From Thermosipho melanesiensis BI429 (GTDB taxonomy: Bacteria; Thermotogota; Thermotogae; Thermotogales; Fervidobacteriaceae): a stretch of DNA of 64,000 nt. Position 1 is the first letter of the stretch. Every line of letters starts with the position of its first letter. Shown piece after piece: positions 15,514 to 23,999 of this stretch. Made by a program: the position numbers and the translations under genes. The notes below the pieces were generated by a model. It was given only the letters and a program-made list of their open reading frames with translations. It searched no databases and was not told where the DNA came from. Location of the stretch: positions 558,001 through 622,000 of the forward strand of contig NC_009616.1 of assembly GCF_000016905.1 (NCBI RefSeq), in the 5' to 3' direction.

Positions 15514-16280
15514 TTGATGTAAAGAATGTAGGAAAAAGATATGGAAACACTTGGGTTTTAAAAAAAGTAAGTTTTTTCGCACACAAAGGTGAAGTAATTG
15601 GAGTAATAGGCAAAAATGGCAGTGGAAAAACAACATTGTTGAAAATAATTTCTGGTATATTAAAACCAACTGAGGGAAACATATATTTAAACTCACATTT
15701 AATTTCATACATACCTGAAAAACCAATATTAATACCAGAATTAACATTACTCGAAAATTTAAAGTATTTTGCAAAGTTGAGAAATATAGGAGATGAAAAA
15801 ATAAAACATGAGATTTCATTCTTTAAACTTGAAGAACATACAAAAAAAAGACCTAATGAGTTATCAAAAGGATTAAAACAAAGACTTTCCATGGCTATAT
15901 CCCTTTTGATAGAACCTGATATTATATTACTTGATGAACCAACAAGTGGTTTAGACGTAGAATCCAAAAAAATTATAACCAACAAAATTTTAGATTTAAA
16001 AAAGAGTGGGAAAACTATTTTGTATATAACTCATGAAGATGAAGAAGTAGAAAGAATATGTGATAGGATATTAATTTTAGAAAATGGGTTAATGAAGTTT
16101 CTTGGTACTATTGAAGAATTTTGGAAAGAATATGAAAGATTTGTATATGTAACTTTTTCAGAAAACAAAAAAACAAAACTTTTAAGAATAGAAGATTTAA
16201 AAGATTTAGAAGAAGATTTTATTCATGTCAGAAGTATTGGTATAAGGGAATTTTTATCTGGAGGGATAGAAAATGAATGA
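15510..16280 (+). CDS. ABC transporter ATP-binding protein
   Basis: A 256-residue ABC ATPase. Walker A is GKNGSGKTT, the signature is ELSKGLKQRL (LSKGL rather than LSGGQ), and Walker B is DIILLDEPTSG, with the switch His in YITHEDEE. The CcmA/DRI-type signature suggests an exporter of the ABC-2 class. The C-terminal 50 residues form an extra small domain. It starts with GTG (15510), overlapping the pilin stop as GTGA, with GGAGG ten bases upstream. No permease gene lies beside it, which is odd for this family; the partner must be elsewhere or it acts alone. Confidence 0.9.
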   Translation: MIDVKNVGKRYGNTWVLKKVSFFAHKGEVIGVIGKNGSGKTTLLKIISGILKPTEGNIYLNSHLISYIPEKPILIPELTLLENLKYFAKLRNIGDEKIKHEISFFKLEEHTKKRPNELSKGLKQRLSMAISLLIEPDIILLDEPTSGLDVESKKIITNKILDLKKSGKTILYITHEDEEVERICDRILILENGLMKFLGTIEEFWKEYERFVYVTFSENKKTKLLRIEDLKDLEEDFIHVRSIGIREFLSGGIENE

Positions 16281-16674
16281 TATAAAGATAAAAATAATTG
16301 ATGGATTGAATAAAAACTCAGATGTGTATTTCCAACTTGAAAAGGATAAAGAAAACATAGGAAAAATTTTCCTAAAAAATTTAGATTGGATTAATAGAAG
16401 CACAGAAGTTATTTTCAACATCTCAAATCAATATTTAGAAGATAGCCTAAAGTTATTAATGAAACAATCCTTTGAATTTTTAAATTTAAATAGAATTTAT
16501 ATAAAAGTTCCTGAATACGAAAAAGATAAAATAGAAATTTTAAAAGGTTGTGGCTTTTTAAAAGAAGGCCTAGAAAGACAAGGAATTTTTTTTAAAGGAA
16601 AATTTTGGGATTTACTATGCTTTTCTATTCTAGCAGAAGAATATTGGAGATTATCGGAAAATTTTGAAAAATAA
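16273..16674 (+). CDS. GNAT acetyltransferase (RimJ/RimL-like), short
   Basis: A 133-residue protein. The C-terminal half has the RimL-type pattern FLNLNRIYIKVPEYEKDKIEIL then GCGFLKEGLERQGIFFKGKFWDLLCFSILAEEY, where the GFxxEG turn and the tyrosine-rich last strand are typical. The first half is short and the acetyl-CoA loop is weak (SLKLLMKQSFEFL), so activity is uncertain. It overlaps the ABC ATPase gene by eight bases and is the last gene before a strong two-way terminator. Substrate is unknown. Confidence 0.75.
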   Translation: MNDIKIKIIDGLNKNSDVYFQLEKDKENIGKIFLKNLDWINRSTEVIFNISNQYLEDSLKLLMKQSFEFLNLNRIYIKVPEYEKDKIEILKGCGFLKEGLERQGIFFKGKFWDLLCFSILAEEYWRLSENFEK

Positions 16675-16699
16675 AGTGGGCCGTTTTGGCCCACTTTAT
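16671..16699. terminator. Bidirectional terminator between GNAT gene and flagellin
   Basis: Perfect 12-base arms at 16671-16682 and 16688-16699 with a 5-base loop. The stem contains the GNAT stop codon and touches the flagellin stop, so it serves both converging transcripts. Confidence 0.92.
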
Positions 16700-17862
16700 T
16701 ATCTCAAGAGTTGTAATACATTTTGTGGTTGTGCATTGGCCTGTGCAAGCATCCCCATACTGCTTTGTAAGAGTATTTGCTGCTTTGTAAACTCCATCAT
16801 CTCTTTTGCCATGTCTGCATCTCTTACACGGCTTTCTGCTGCTGTCAAGTTCTCTGCCGCTACTCCTAAGTTCGCTATTGTGTGTTCCAACCTGTTTTGT
16901 ACCGCACCAAGTGCTGCCCTTTGTGAACTTACTTTGTGAATCGCTGCGTCTACTACCATTATTGCCTTTTCTGCCGCATCTTGTGTCGTTACATCAAGTG
17001 ATGTTGTTGTTATTCCTAATGCCCCTGCACTCATATCATCTATTCCTGTAAGCATATTATGTCCTTCGTTTGAACCTATTTGGAATATCAATTGATTTGC
17101 CGCTGTGTTTACCGCTTCAACCCTAACAACAGCACTATCTACTACTTCTCCACTTGGTAATGCCCCTCCAAAATCAGAAAGGCTGAATACAGATGAATCC
17201 CAGGTAAATGTAATATTCCCTAATGATGCACTATTTGCACCCAAGGTGACAACTGTCGAAGATGTTCCTCCAGCAGTTATCAACGTAATCTTTACATCAA
17301 GTGCTGAAGTTTCAGAACCATTCAATTGACCAACTTCTACTATATATGTCCCTTCTGTAGCTGCAGAACTTACATCTCCAAGTTGAAGATTAATATTTCC
17401 ACCAGTAACTACCTTTGCATCCACATCTGCCCTGAAGCTTTCGAGTTTACCATCAAGCAATTTTTTGGTATTAAATTCTGTTGTTCTTGCAATTCTGTCA
17501 ATTTCTTCTCTTAATTGGTCAAGTTCTGCTTGAATTTGATTCCTATCAACATCTGTATTTGTGTCTGAGGATGCTTGAACTGCTAATTCTCTCATTCTTT
17601 GTAAAATAGAATGTACTTCTGTTAACGCCCCTTCTGCTGTTTGAATCAATGAAATAGCATCTTGTGAGTTCTTTATTGCCATGTTAATACCCTTAATTTG
17701 TCCTCTCATCTTTTCACTTATTGCAAGACCCGCTGCATCGTCTCCTGCTCTATTAATCCTAAGACCTGAAGAAAGTCTTTCTAATGTCTTTGACATGGAC
17801 ATGTTTGTTTGTCCTATACTTCTCCACGCATTTAATGCACTTATGTTATGATTTATCCTCAT
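16699..17862 (-). CDS. fliC: Flagellin
   Basis: A 387-residue flagellar filament protein, exported through the flagellar type III system without a cleaved signal. The N-terminal D0/D1 region is MRINHNISALNAWRSIGQT and LERLSSGLRINRAGDDAAGLAISE; the C-terminal region is VGAVQ-like ALGAVQNRLEHTIANL then ENLTAAESRVRDADMA, ending in QPQNVLQLLR. Between residues 150 and 290 lies the variable domain, rich in Ser, Thr, Val and Gly. It is monocistronic: a sigma-28 promoter upstream and a terminator on its stop codon. The chaperone gene fliS is about 14 kb away. The ribosome site is GGAGGTGGG. Confidence 0.97.
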   Translation of the reverse strand: MRINHNISALNAWRSIGQTNMSMSKTLERLSSGLRINRAGDDAAGLAISEKMRGQIKGINMAIKNSQDAISLIQTAEGALTEVHSILQRMRELAVQASSDTNTDVDRNQIQAELDQLREEIDRIARTTEFNTKKLLDGKLESFRADVDAKVVTGGNINLQLGDVSSAATEGTYIVEVGQLNGSETSALDVKITLITAGGTSSTVVTLGANSASLGNITFTWDSSVFSLSDFGGALPSGEVVDSAVVRVEAVNTAANQLIFQIGSNEGHNMLTGIDDMSAGALGITTTSLDVTTQDAAEKAIMVVDAAIHKVSSQRAALGAVQNRLEHTIANLGVAAENLTAAESRVRDADMAKEMMEFTKQQILLQSSMGMLAQANAQPQNVLQLLR

Positions 17863-17911
17863 ACCTTACCCACCTCCGTGTGTGTTTTTCAGAGTGCCTT
17901 GGACATTTATT

Positions 17912-17938
17912 TTATCGGATATATTACAAAAAACTTTA
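17912..17938 (-). promoter_or_regulatory. Sigma-28 (FliA) promoter of flagellin
   Basis: On the minus strand, TAAA (17938-17935), 15 bases, then TCCGATAA (17919-17912), which matches TAAA-N15-GCCGATAA at all but one position. It predicts a start near 17905 and a leader of about 43 bases. Confidence 0.9.
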
Positions 17939-17949
17939 AAAGTTTTTTG

Positions 17950-17958
17950 TGGTATAAT
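17950..17958 (+). promoter_or_regulatory. Extended -10 promoter of the amrS group
   Basis: TG-G-TATAAT, hexamer 17953-17958, 20 bases before the amrS start and only 12 bases from the oppositely directed flagellin promoter. No clear -35 box. Confidence 0.75.
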
Positions 17959-17978
17959 TTTAAAGGGTGGTGTTAATT

Positions 17979-18959
17979 ATGAAAAAAATGGCTACTTTTT
18001 TTGAAGAAACGGATGGGGGATTAATATGCAAACTTTGTCCAAGAAATTGTTTCTTAAAAGAAAATCAAACAGGATTTTGTAGGGTGAGAAAAAACAAAAA
18101 TGGAGTTTTGTATACTTTAAACTATGGCGAAATTAGCGCAATAGCTATGGACCCTATTGAAAAAAAACCTCTTTATCATTTTAAACCAAAAGACAAAGTC
18201 TTTTCAATAGGAATGTGGGGATGTAATTTTAGATGTAACTTTTGTCAAAATTGGGAAATCTCACAAAGTATACCTAGTGTAAAGAACGTTACACCATTAC
18301 AAGTGGTAGAAATGGCTAAAAATAGTAACTCGAATGGTATAGCGTTCACATACAACGAACCCATAGTTGGATATGAATTTGTTCTTGACACGAGCCGTAT
18401 CTCACATAAAGAGGGATTGTATAACGTATTGGTAACCAACGGTTATATTGAGTTTGAACCATTGGGAGTTTTAATACAAAATGTTGATGCCTTAAATATC
18501 GATTTAAAAGGTCCAGAAAGTTTTTACAAGGAATTTGGTGGAAGCTACAATCATATTTTAAAAGTGATTGAATTTGTAAAATCCAAAAATATACATGTTG
18601 AAATTACAATCCTTGTAATTCCAGGCAAAAATGATAACGAAGAAGAATTATCAAAAATATTTGAGGATATTTCAAAAATTAACAGGGATATTCCATTACA
18701 CCTTACAAGGTATTTCCCTGCATACAAATACGAAATTCCTCCTACACCCATTAAAAAATTAGAAAGTTTGTACTATATTGCAAAAGAATTTTTGAATTTT
18801 GTATATTTAGGAAATGTTTTTGACAAGAAATTCGAGACAACTTTTTGTCCCGATTGCTATACAGAGTTAATTGTGAGGGAAGGATATAATGTAGAAATAA
18901 AAAATCTTACAGAAGGAGGAAAATGTAAAGTATGCGGAAGAGAAGTAGTAGTGATTTGA
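17979..18959 (+). CDS. amrS: AmmeMemoRadiSam-system radical SAM enzyme
   Basis: A 326-residue radical SAM protein of the AmrS family (relatives of pyruvate formate-lyase activators). The [4Fe-4S] cysteines are C-x3-C-x2-C in GCNFRCNFCQNWEIS. An N-terminal cysteine set CKLCPRNC plus FCRVR, and C-terminal FCPDCYTELI and CKVCGREV, are the extra cysteines of this family. Other motifs: GIAFTYNEP and LTRYFPAYK. The reaction is unknown, although the family is tied to the AmmeMemoRadiSam genes, whose partners I do not see nearby. ATG 17979 follows GGTGGTG; GTG codons just upstream lie within that site. It overlaps the next gene by 28 bases. Confidence 0.9.
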   Translation: MKKMATFFEETDGGLICKLCPRNCFLKENQTGFCRVRKNKNGVLYTLNYGEISAIAMDPIEKKPLYHFKPKDKVFSIGMWGCNFRCNFCQNWEISQSIPSVKNVTPLQVVEMAKNSNSNGIAFTYNEPIVGYEFVLDTSRISHKEGLYNVLVTNGYIEFEPLGVLIQNVDALNIDLKGPESFYKEFGGSYNHILKVIEFVKSKNIHVEITILVIPGKNDNEEELSKIFEDISKINRDIPLHLTRYFPAYKYEIPPTPIKKLESLYYIAKEFLNFVYLGNVFDKKFETTFCPDCYTELIVREGYNVEIKNLTEGGKCKVCGREVVVI

Positions 18960-19987
18960 ATAAACTATCAAAAATTTCACTAGCTTCTACTATTTTATTA
19001 ATTTCAATGATTATTATAGTTTTAGTTGTAGTAGTATTTTTTAAGAAAACATCCAGGTATGAAACTTTTGAAACTTTTTCGCTTGGAACTTATGTACAAC
19101 TAAGAATATCTACAAAAGCCAACGCCTCAATTATTGCTAGGGAAATATTCCAAGAATTTGATAGAATTACAAAAAAATTTAATCCTTATAACCCTGAATC
19201 GGTTATTTACAAGTTAAATAATAGCACTGATTGGGTAGAAGTTGATGACGAAACATTCGCAGTTATAGATTTGTCTTTACAGTATGCAAAAATGACTAGA
19301 GGTTCTTTTGACCCAACTCTTGGAAGACTTATCAAACTTTGGGGATTTGATAAATTTTCAGAAGAAGATAAACAATTTAAAGTTCCAAATAACGAAGAAA
19401 TAAAAAATGCTTTGGAAAATTCTGGCTTTGAAAAGGTAGAGATAGATTACAAAAACAGAAAGATAAAAACCAATGGCGTTTGGTTTGACTTAGGTGGAAT
19501 AGCAAAGGGTTATGCACTTGAAAGAGCTTATCAAATTGCTAAAGAAGCTGATAGAGAGTGCACAGGTTTTATTGAAGCAGGCGGAGATATAAGGATTTTA
19601 GGCCCAAAATTTGGAAAAGACTATTGGATTATAGGTATTAGAAATCCTAGAGGAAATGACAGTATAGACTATATATATTTAAAAAATGGGGCAGTTGCAA
19701 CTAGTGGAGATTATGAAAGATATTTTGAAATAGGCGAAAAAAGATATCACCATTTACTTGATAGAAATACAGGTTATCCTGCATTAGGAGCTATAAGTGC
19801 AACAGTTATTGCAGATGACGCAATAAAAGCTGATGCTTTTTCTACAGCCGCTTTTATTTTAGGAAAGGATAAATGGCTGTACACACGAACTATATTACCC
19901 AAAGAAAATGCAGAAATATTTTTAGTTACAAATGAACAAAAAATTTTAAAAACAGACGGATTTGAATATTATGAAAATACATATTAA
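18932..19987 (+). CDS. apbE: ApbE-family FAD:protein FMN transferase
   Basis: A 351-residue protein. Residues 13-36 are a membrane anchor and no lipobox Cys is present. The ApbE domain follows: NPYNPESVIYKLN, SFDPTLGRLIKLWGF, WFDLGGIAKGYALE, GFIEAGGDIRILG, ATSGDYERYF and HHLLDRNTGYPA, whose Asp and Thr coordinate Mg. The enzyme covalently attaches FMN to Thr/Ser of target proteins outside the cytoplasmic membrane, such as Rnf or Nqr subunits; no target lies nearby. Its start overlaps amrS by 28 bases, with AAGGAGG 12 bases upstream, a slightly long spacing. Confidence 0.95.
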   Translation: MRKRSSSDLNKLSKISLASTILLISMIIIVLVVVVFFKKTSRYETFETFSLGTYVQLRISTKANASIIAREIFQEFDRITKKFNPYNPESVIYKLNNSTDWVEVDDETFAVIDLSLQYAKMTRGSFDPTLGRLIKLWGFDKFSEEDKQFKVPNNEEIKNALENSGFEKVEIDYKNRKIKTNGVWFDLGGIAKGYALERAYQIAKEADRECTGFIEAGGDIRILGPKFGKDYWIIGIRNPRGNDSIDYIYLKNGAVATSGDYERYFEIGEKRYHHLLDRNTGYPALGAISATVIADDAIKADAFSTAAFILGKDKWLYTRTILPKENAEIFLVTNEQKILKTDGFEYYENTY

Positions 19988-19999
19988 GGAGGTTTAAAA

Positions 20000-20335
20000 A
20001 TGAAAAAATTAAAGAGTTTTGGTGGCAAAAACCTTGGAGGAAAATCTATGAATCAATTACAAAAACTTCAAGAAGAGATGCAAAAAAAACTTCAAGAAGT
20101 TGAAGAAGGTTTTTCTAATGTTGAAGTAGATGTAAGTGTTGGTGGTGGCGCAATAAAAATCTTTGCCACAGCAGATAGAAAAGTTAAAGATATCGAAATT
20201 GACGAGGATTTATTAGAAGATACTGAAACATTAAATGATTTACTAATAGCAGGAATAAATGAATTAATGGAAAAAATTGAAAAAATACGTGAAGAAGAAA
20301 TGGCAAAAATAACACAAAACTTTTTACCTTTTTGA
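20000..20335 (+). CDS. ybaB: YbaB/EbfC-family nucleoid-associated protein
   Basis: A 111-residue protein of the YbaB/EbfC family: small homodimeric, tweezer-like DNA-binding proteins often encoded with recR and dnaX, neither of which is seen here. The pattern is [27 protein letters not shown], visible as [12 protein letters not shown], then [21 protein letters not shown] and [19 protein letters not shown]. The 15 residues before MNQLQ are basic and glycine-rich. AAGGAGG precedes ATG 20000. An internal ATG at 20048 is an alternative but has no good ribosome site. Confidence 0.92.
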   Translation: MKKLKSFGGKNLGGKSMNQLQKLQEEMQKKLQEVEEGFSNVEVDVSVGGGAIKIFATADRKVKDIEIDEDLLEDTETLNDLLIAGINELMEKIEKIREEEMAKITQNFLPF

Positions 20336-20343
20336 GGTGAGTT

Positions 20344-21015
20344 ATGAAGAAAGAAAGCTTTTATTATCTTATTCTAATTAACATAATTATTCTTTTATTA
20401 ATCGAAATATTAAAGTTTTTTATACCAAATGAAGTTATGCTTTATCTTTTATTCGGGGCACAATATGGCCCCCTTGTTTCTAGTGGACAATGGTATAGGA
20501 TTGTTACTGCAATGTTTGTTCACGGTGGTTTTATTCATCTTGTTTTTAACATGTATGCGTTATATTTTCTCGGTCGTATAGTTGAAAACGTATATGGAAC
20601 AGATAAGTTCTTGTTTTTTTACTTTTCAACAGGTATAATCGGGAATTTAGCAACACAATTTTTCTACTATAACTCATTTTCTGTTGGAGCAAGTGGCGCT
20701 ATTTTTGGACTTGTTGGCGTTTTGTTTGCAGCAGGTTTTAGAAGAGACACACCATATACTTTAAAACCAATAACAGGAACGGCATTTCTTCCCATGATAC
20801 TAGTAAACATTTTTTTGGGTTTTATACCCGGTTCGAATATTAATAACGCAGCTCATTTAGGTGGTTTTTTAAGTGGAATGGCATTGGGTTATTTTATTCC
20901 TATATATGAATATTCTTGGAATATAAGAAAATTGTGGAAGATTTTAAGTAGAGTTTTAGTTGGAGTTATTATTGTTTCTTACATATTCCTTATCATTGAG
21001 GGTGTGAAAGGATGA
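20344..21015 (+). CDS. Rhomboid-family intramembrane serine protease
   Basis: A 223-residue polytopic protein with six or seven hydrophobic segments. Rhomboid hallmarks are WYRIVTAMFVHGGFIHLVFNMYAL (loop and HxxxN), VGASGAIFG with the catalytic Ser in the fourth segment, and NAAHLGGFLSG with the catalytic His in the sixth. It should cut transmembrane substrates in the cytoplasmic membrane; no substrate is evident. GAGGTGAGTT precedes the ATG. It starts eight bases after ybaB, and the next gene overlaps it by four bases (ATGA). Confidence 0.95.
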   Translation: MKKESFYYLILINIIILLLIEILKFFIPNEVMLYLLFGAQYGPLVSSGQWYRIVTAMFVHGGFIHLVFNMYALYFLGRIVENVYGTDKFLFFYFSTGIIGNLATQFFYYNSFSVGASGAIFGLVGVLFAAGFRRDTPYTLKPITGTAFLPMILVNIFLGFIPGSNINNAAHLGGFLSGMALGYFIPIYEYSWNIRKLWKILSRVLVGVIIVSYIFLIIEGVKG

Positions 21016-22052
21016 AAAGATTCATAATTCTTTTTTTGTTTTTTTCTGCTACTTTTTTTGGAAATTTCCTAATACTTTATCCTTCACATGGAATATTAGT
21101 AAAAAAAATTGAAGATGGTTTTATCTTACCAGAAAATTGGGAGATAAAGAACATTGATACAACATACCATATAGAAGATTTTGTTGTAGATGAAATGCTC
21201 AAGTATGTACCAAATATATCTGGTGAATTTGTTTATAAAGACAATTTACTCATTTCTAAAGATGGAAAATATTACAAAATCTTAGACGGTCATTTTTTTG
21301 AAGTAACCCAAATTCCCAAATTAGTAAAGAAAATATTTATTGATTCTCCAGAAGCAACAGCAACATTTTTGATAAATGGTGGTTTTGAATTTTCATATAT
21401 ACTTAAAGAAAGCGAATTATACCAATTTTTAAATATATTTGCTGATATAGATAATGCATTTGTATTAGTTGTATCTGAACCACGAAATACATACCGGACA
21501 TTTTCCGCAAAACTAGAAGAAAAAAATATTGAAGGAAAAAAAATTTATCAGCTAGGTCAATTAGAAGGTTTAAAAAACAAAAAGCACGTACTTCTTGATA
21601 AAATAAATATTGTACGTTCTAACTACAATTTAATCGAAATAGGTGATTCTAGTGTGGATTGGCAACCAACTAATAGGTTAGTGTATATAAAAACCCCTAA
21701 ACAGATTCCTAGTGGAAAAGTAAGTGTTTGGGAAAAAATTTTTAACAAGTTTTTACCTTTAGACGAGATTTTCTTACCCGACATAGATAGCGAAGCTGAA
21801 ATATCACTAGGGAAATCTTGGGAAAATTGGTATAAATGGGAAATAAAGATGTCTTTGAATTTGGGAAACAGAAAAAAGGTTATAGGTAATCTATACCTAA
21901 AAGGAAATGGTAATTATAGAATAAAAATTTACGGGAAGAATATTGATATGAAAACCTCTGCAAAAATTATCAAAAAATTAGAAGATTACGTGATTCTAAG
22001 TGTTTCAGGGCCACAAACTGTATCTATTGAATATGAAAAAGACAAAAAATAA
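21012..22052 (+). CDS. Exported protein of unknown function
   Basis: A 346-residue protein with a classic signal peptide (MKRFIILFLFFSATFFGNFLILYPSHG), so it probably lies in the periplasm or toga space. No domain is recognised. The mature part alternates short hydrophobic and charged strands, suggesting a beta-rich fold, with a Trp-rich segment near residue 280 (GKSWENWYKWEIK). It overlaps the rhomboid gene by four bases (ATGA), so the two are translationally linked; a link to membrane proteolysis is only a guess. It ends on a strong terminator. Confidence 0.8.
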   Translation: MKRFIILFLFFSATFFGNFLILYPSHGILVKKIEDGFILPENWEIKNIDTTYHIEDFVVDEMLKYVPNISGEFVYKDNLLISKDGKYYKILDGHFFEVTQIPKLVKKIFIDSPEATATFLINGGFEFSYILKESELYQFLNIFADIDNAFVLVVSEPRNTYRTFSAKLEEKNIEGKKIYQLGQLEGLKNKKHVLLDKINIVRSNYNLIEIGDSSVDWQPTNRLVYIKTPKQIPSGKVSVWEKIFNKFLPLDEIFLPDIDSEAEISLGKSWENWYKWEIKMSLNLGNRKKVIGNLYLKGNGNYRIKIYGKNIDMKTSAKIIKKLEDYVILSVSGPQTVSIEYEKDKK

Positions 22053-22078
22053 GCCTGAATCATTCAGGCTTATTTTTT
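22044..22078. terminator. Bidirectional terminator, 17-base arms
   Basis: Perfect inverted arms at 22044-22060 and 22062-22078 around one base, with A and T runs at the ends. The stop codons of both converging genes lie within it. Confidence 0.95.
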
Positions 22079-22597
22079 CCCAATTGGATCTATAAAAGTC
22101 AAAGTGTTAAATACTCTAAGATAATAATTTGAGCTGTTATTCCAAAAATTTAAGGTTTCGACTATATTGTAATTGGTAATGTTTTTCAATATAAGATATA
22201 GGTATCTATATGCTATTCTTATTTGTAACCGTGGAAATTTAATAAGTTCGTCATGCGGAATGTTTTTTATTTTGTCTTTTAGCGAAGGAAAAAATGTTGT
22301 AACATAATCAACTGCAGATTTGTGAAGTTGACAGTAACCAACTGCATGTCCACTATCACCATATAAATTTTTAAAACCACTTTCTGATACAATTAATGCC
22401 ACAAAAATTTGATATGGTACTTGTGGAAATTTTTCGTATTCTTCTGAGACAGTGCATGCTATTAATCGTGCCCTTTGCTCTGAAACTCCATAGTATTTTG
22501 CAACTTTGTATGTATACTGATACGCTTCTTTAAACATATTGTTTGAAAAAGCAATTAGTGAAAATATAGCAATTATCAAAAGTGTTATCTTTCTCAT
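22070..22597 (-). CDS. Lytic-transglycosylase-like exported protein
   Basis: A 175-residue protein with a signal peptide (MRKITLLIIAIFSLIAFSNN). The region FVALIVSESGFKNLYGDSGHAVGYCQL resembles the SLT lysozyme-like fold: the catalytic Glu in SESGF and the GYCQL turn (GLMQ/GxxQI in relatives). It likely cleaves or binds peptidoglycan. I chose ATG 22597, six bases after AAGGAGG; the frame is open further to 22687 but without a ribosome site. A cell-wall L,D-transpeptidase gene lies divergently upstream, supporting a wall role. Activity is unproven since the rest of the SLT motifs are weak. Confidence 0.75.
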   Translation of the reverse strand: MRKITLLIIAIFSLIAFSNNMFKEAYQYTYKVAKYYGVSEQRARLIACTVSEEYEKFPQVPYQIFVALIVSESGFKNLYGDSGHAVGYCQLHKSAVDYVTTFFPSLKDKIKNIPHDELIKFPRLQIRIAYRYLYLILKNITNYNIVETLNFWNNSSNYYLRVFNTLTFIDPIGKK

Positions 22598-22735
22598 AAT
22601 CATCCTCCTTAAAAATTTCTTTGCATCTTGGATTATAATATATATTTTCTTTAAGTTCGTGTACCTTTGTATACAGTATAAAAACAATAATTCTACAAAT
22701 GTTAACTACTCAAGAATATTATTAACTTTAATATA

Positions 22736-22744
22736 TGATATAAT
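22736..22744 (+). promoter_or_regulatory. Extended -10 promoter abutting the L,D-transpeptidase ATG
   Basis: TG-A-TATAAT with hexamer 22739-22744, six bases before the ATG at 22751. Transcription would start on or next to the A of the start codon, giving no room for a ribosome site. Confidence 0.75.
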
Positions 22745-22750
22745 TAAAAT

Positions 22751-23998
22751 ATGAAAAAATATCTCTTATTTCTAATAATGCTAATTTTCTCATACTCTAT
22801 TTTTTCTGCTCATTACGTAGAAGTTGAAAACGTAACATCCACCAATGTTACTTTAAGAGTAACACCATATTATGATGCAATAGTAAATCCAAAGGTATAC
22901 ATATATGGTCCTACAGGATTTGTGAGAGCAAAAAATATCAAAGATGATTTGTACGAATTTGAGGATGGATTGTATAAATGGGTAATTCCCATAATCTTTG
23001 GGAAAAACAAATTTGGACAAACAGTTACAGGAGTACTACCTCATCCCATTGTTGATATTTATCAATATAGAAAAAACATAAACATTAAAGTCATTACAGA
23101 CCCAGAAAATCTATCTTTAACAGTGAAAGTTAACACGGATTATGAAGTTATTTCAGGGGAAATTGATAAAAACAGGATGATTTTAATAAAAACAGATGAA
23201 GGCTACATTCTATACACAAACAAACAAAGAAAGAATTGTCAAAACACTTTAAAGATAAAAGTTAAGGTTAGCAAGGAAAAGATAAAAGAAATATCTTTCA
23301 ATTTATTCACTTTAAATGGCTTTACAACATACCTTAGGGGAGACTTTACACCATATGTAGTGGAAAAAATAACCACTCATGTGGTAAAGAAAGGAGAAAC
23401 ACTTTGGGAAATTGCAAAAAAGTATAAAGTTAGAACAGCAGATTTACAAATTATAAACAATTTAGATGAACCTGACAAAATATACGCCGGTATGAAACTG
23501 GATATTGGAACTGTGCAATTTACAGAAGGATTAACTTCGGTTGTAGTTAACCTTGCAACATCTAGACTTGCCGTATATTATGCAAAAAAATTAGTAAAGG
23601 TGTTTCCCGTTGCAATTGGTAGAAGTGATTCAATGCCCCCTGGAATCTACTGGATTCTTGATAAACAAATAGATCCTGCACTTTACTGGTTCGGTGAATA
23701 CATTCCTCCTCGTTCCCCCATAAATGGGCTTGGTACAAGATTTTTACAACTTTCAAATCCAACATACGGTATCCATGGAACTACAAAACCATGGGAAATT
23801 GGAAGAAGAATCTCTCATGGTTGTGTAAGAATGTTTAATAAAGATGTTGAAGTCTTAGATGCATTTGTAAATTTAGGAAGTCCTGTTTTTGTAATAAAAA
23901 GTTTTGAAAGTTTTCCTGAAAAACTTTCAGATATTCCTGAATTTAAAGAATTTAAATCTCAGACTGAACAAATAAAAGAAAAAATTAAGGAGGGATAA
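22751..23998 (+). CDS. LysM plus L,D-transpeptidase (YkuD) exported protein
   Basis: A 415-residue protein with a signal peptide (residues 1-19). Residues 20-205 are an unassigned N-terminal domain. Residues 210-255 form a LysM peptidoglycan-binding module (THVVKKGETLWEIAKKYKV, then IYAGMKLDI). The YkuD domain follows, with IHGT and RRISHGCVRMFNKD, whose Cys is the nucleophile. It should make 3-3 or protein crosslinks in the thin Thermotogota peptidoglycan. An in-frame stop at 22745-22747 excludes an earlier start, and there is no Shine-Dalgarno sequence; see the leaderless finding. SDR gene follows two bases after its stop. Confidence 0.93.
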   Translation: MKKYLLFLIMLIFSYSIFSAHYVEVENVTSTNVTLRVTPYYDAIVNPKVYIYGPTGFVRAKNIKDDLYEFEDGLYKWVIPIIFGKNKFGQTVTGVLPHPIVDIYQYRKNINIKVITDPENLSLTVKVNTDYEVISGEIDKNRMILIKTDEGYILYTNKQRKNCQNTLKIKVKVSKEKIKEISFNLFTLNGFTTYLRGDFTPYVVEKITTHVVKKGETLWEIAKKYKVRTADLQIINNLDEPDKIYAGMKLDIGTVQFTEGLTSVVVNLATSRLAVYYAKKLVKVFPVAIGRSDSMPPGIYWILDKQIDPALYWFGEYIPPRSPINGLGTRFLQLSNPTYGIHGTTKPWEIGRRISHGCVRMFNKDVEVLDAFVNLGSPVFVIKSFESFPEKLSDIPEFKEFKSQTEQIKEKIKEG

Positions 23999-23999
23999 T

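Noticed and set aside
16497-17514. Small plus-strand frames opposite flagellin
   Set aside because: They mirror the conserved flagellin D0/D1 codons and have no translation signals.
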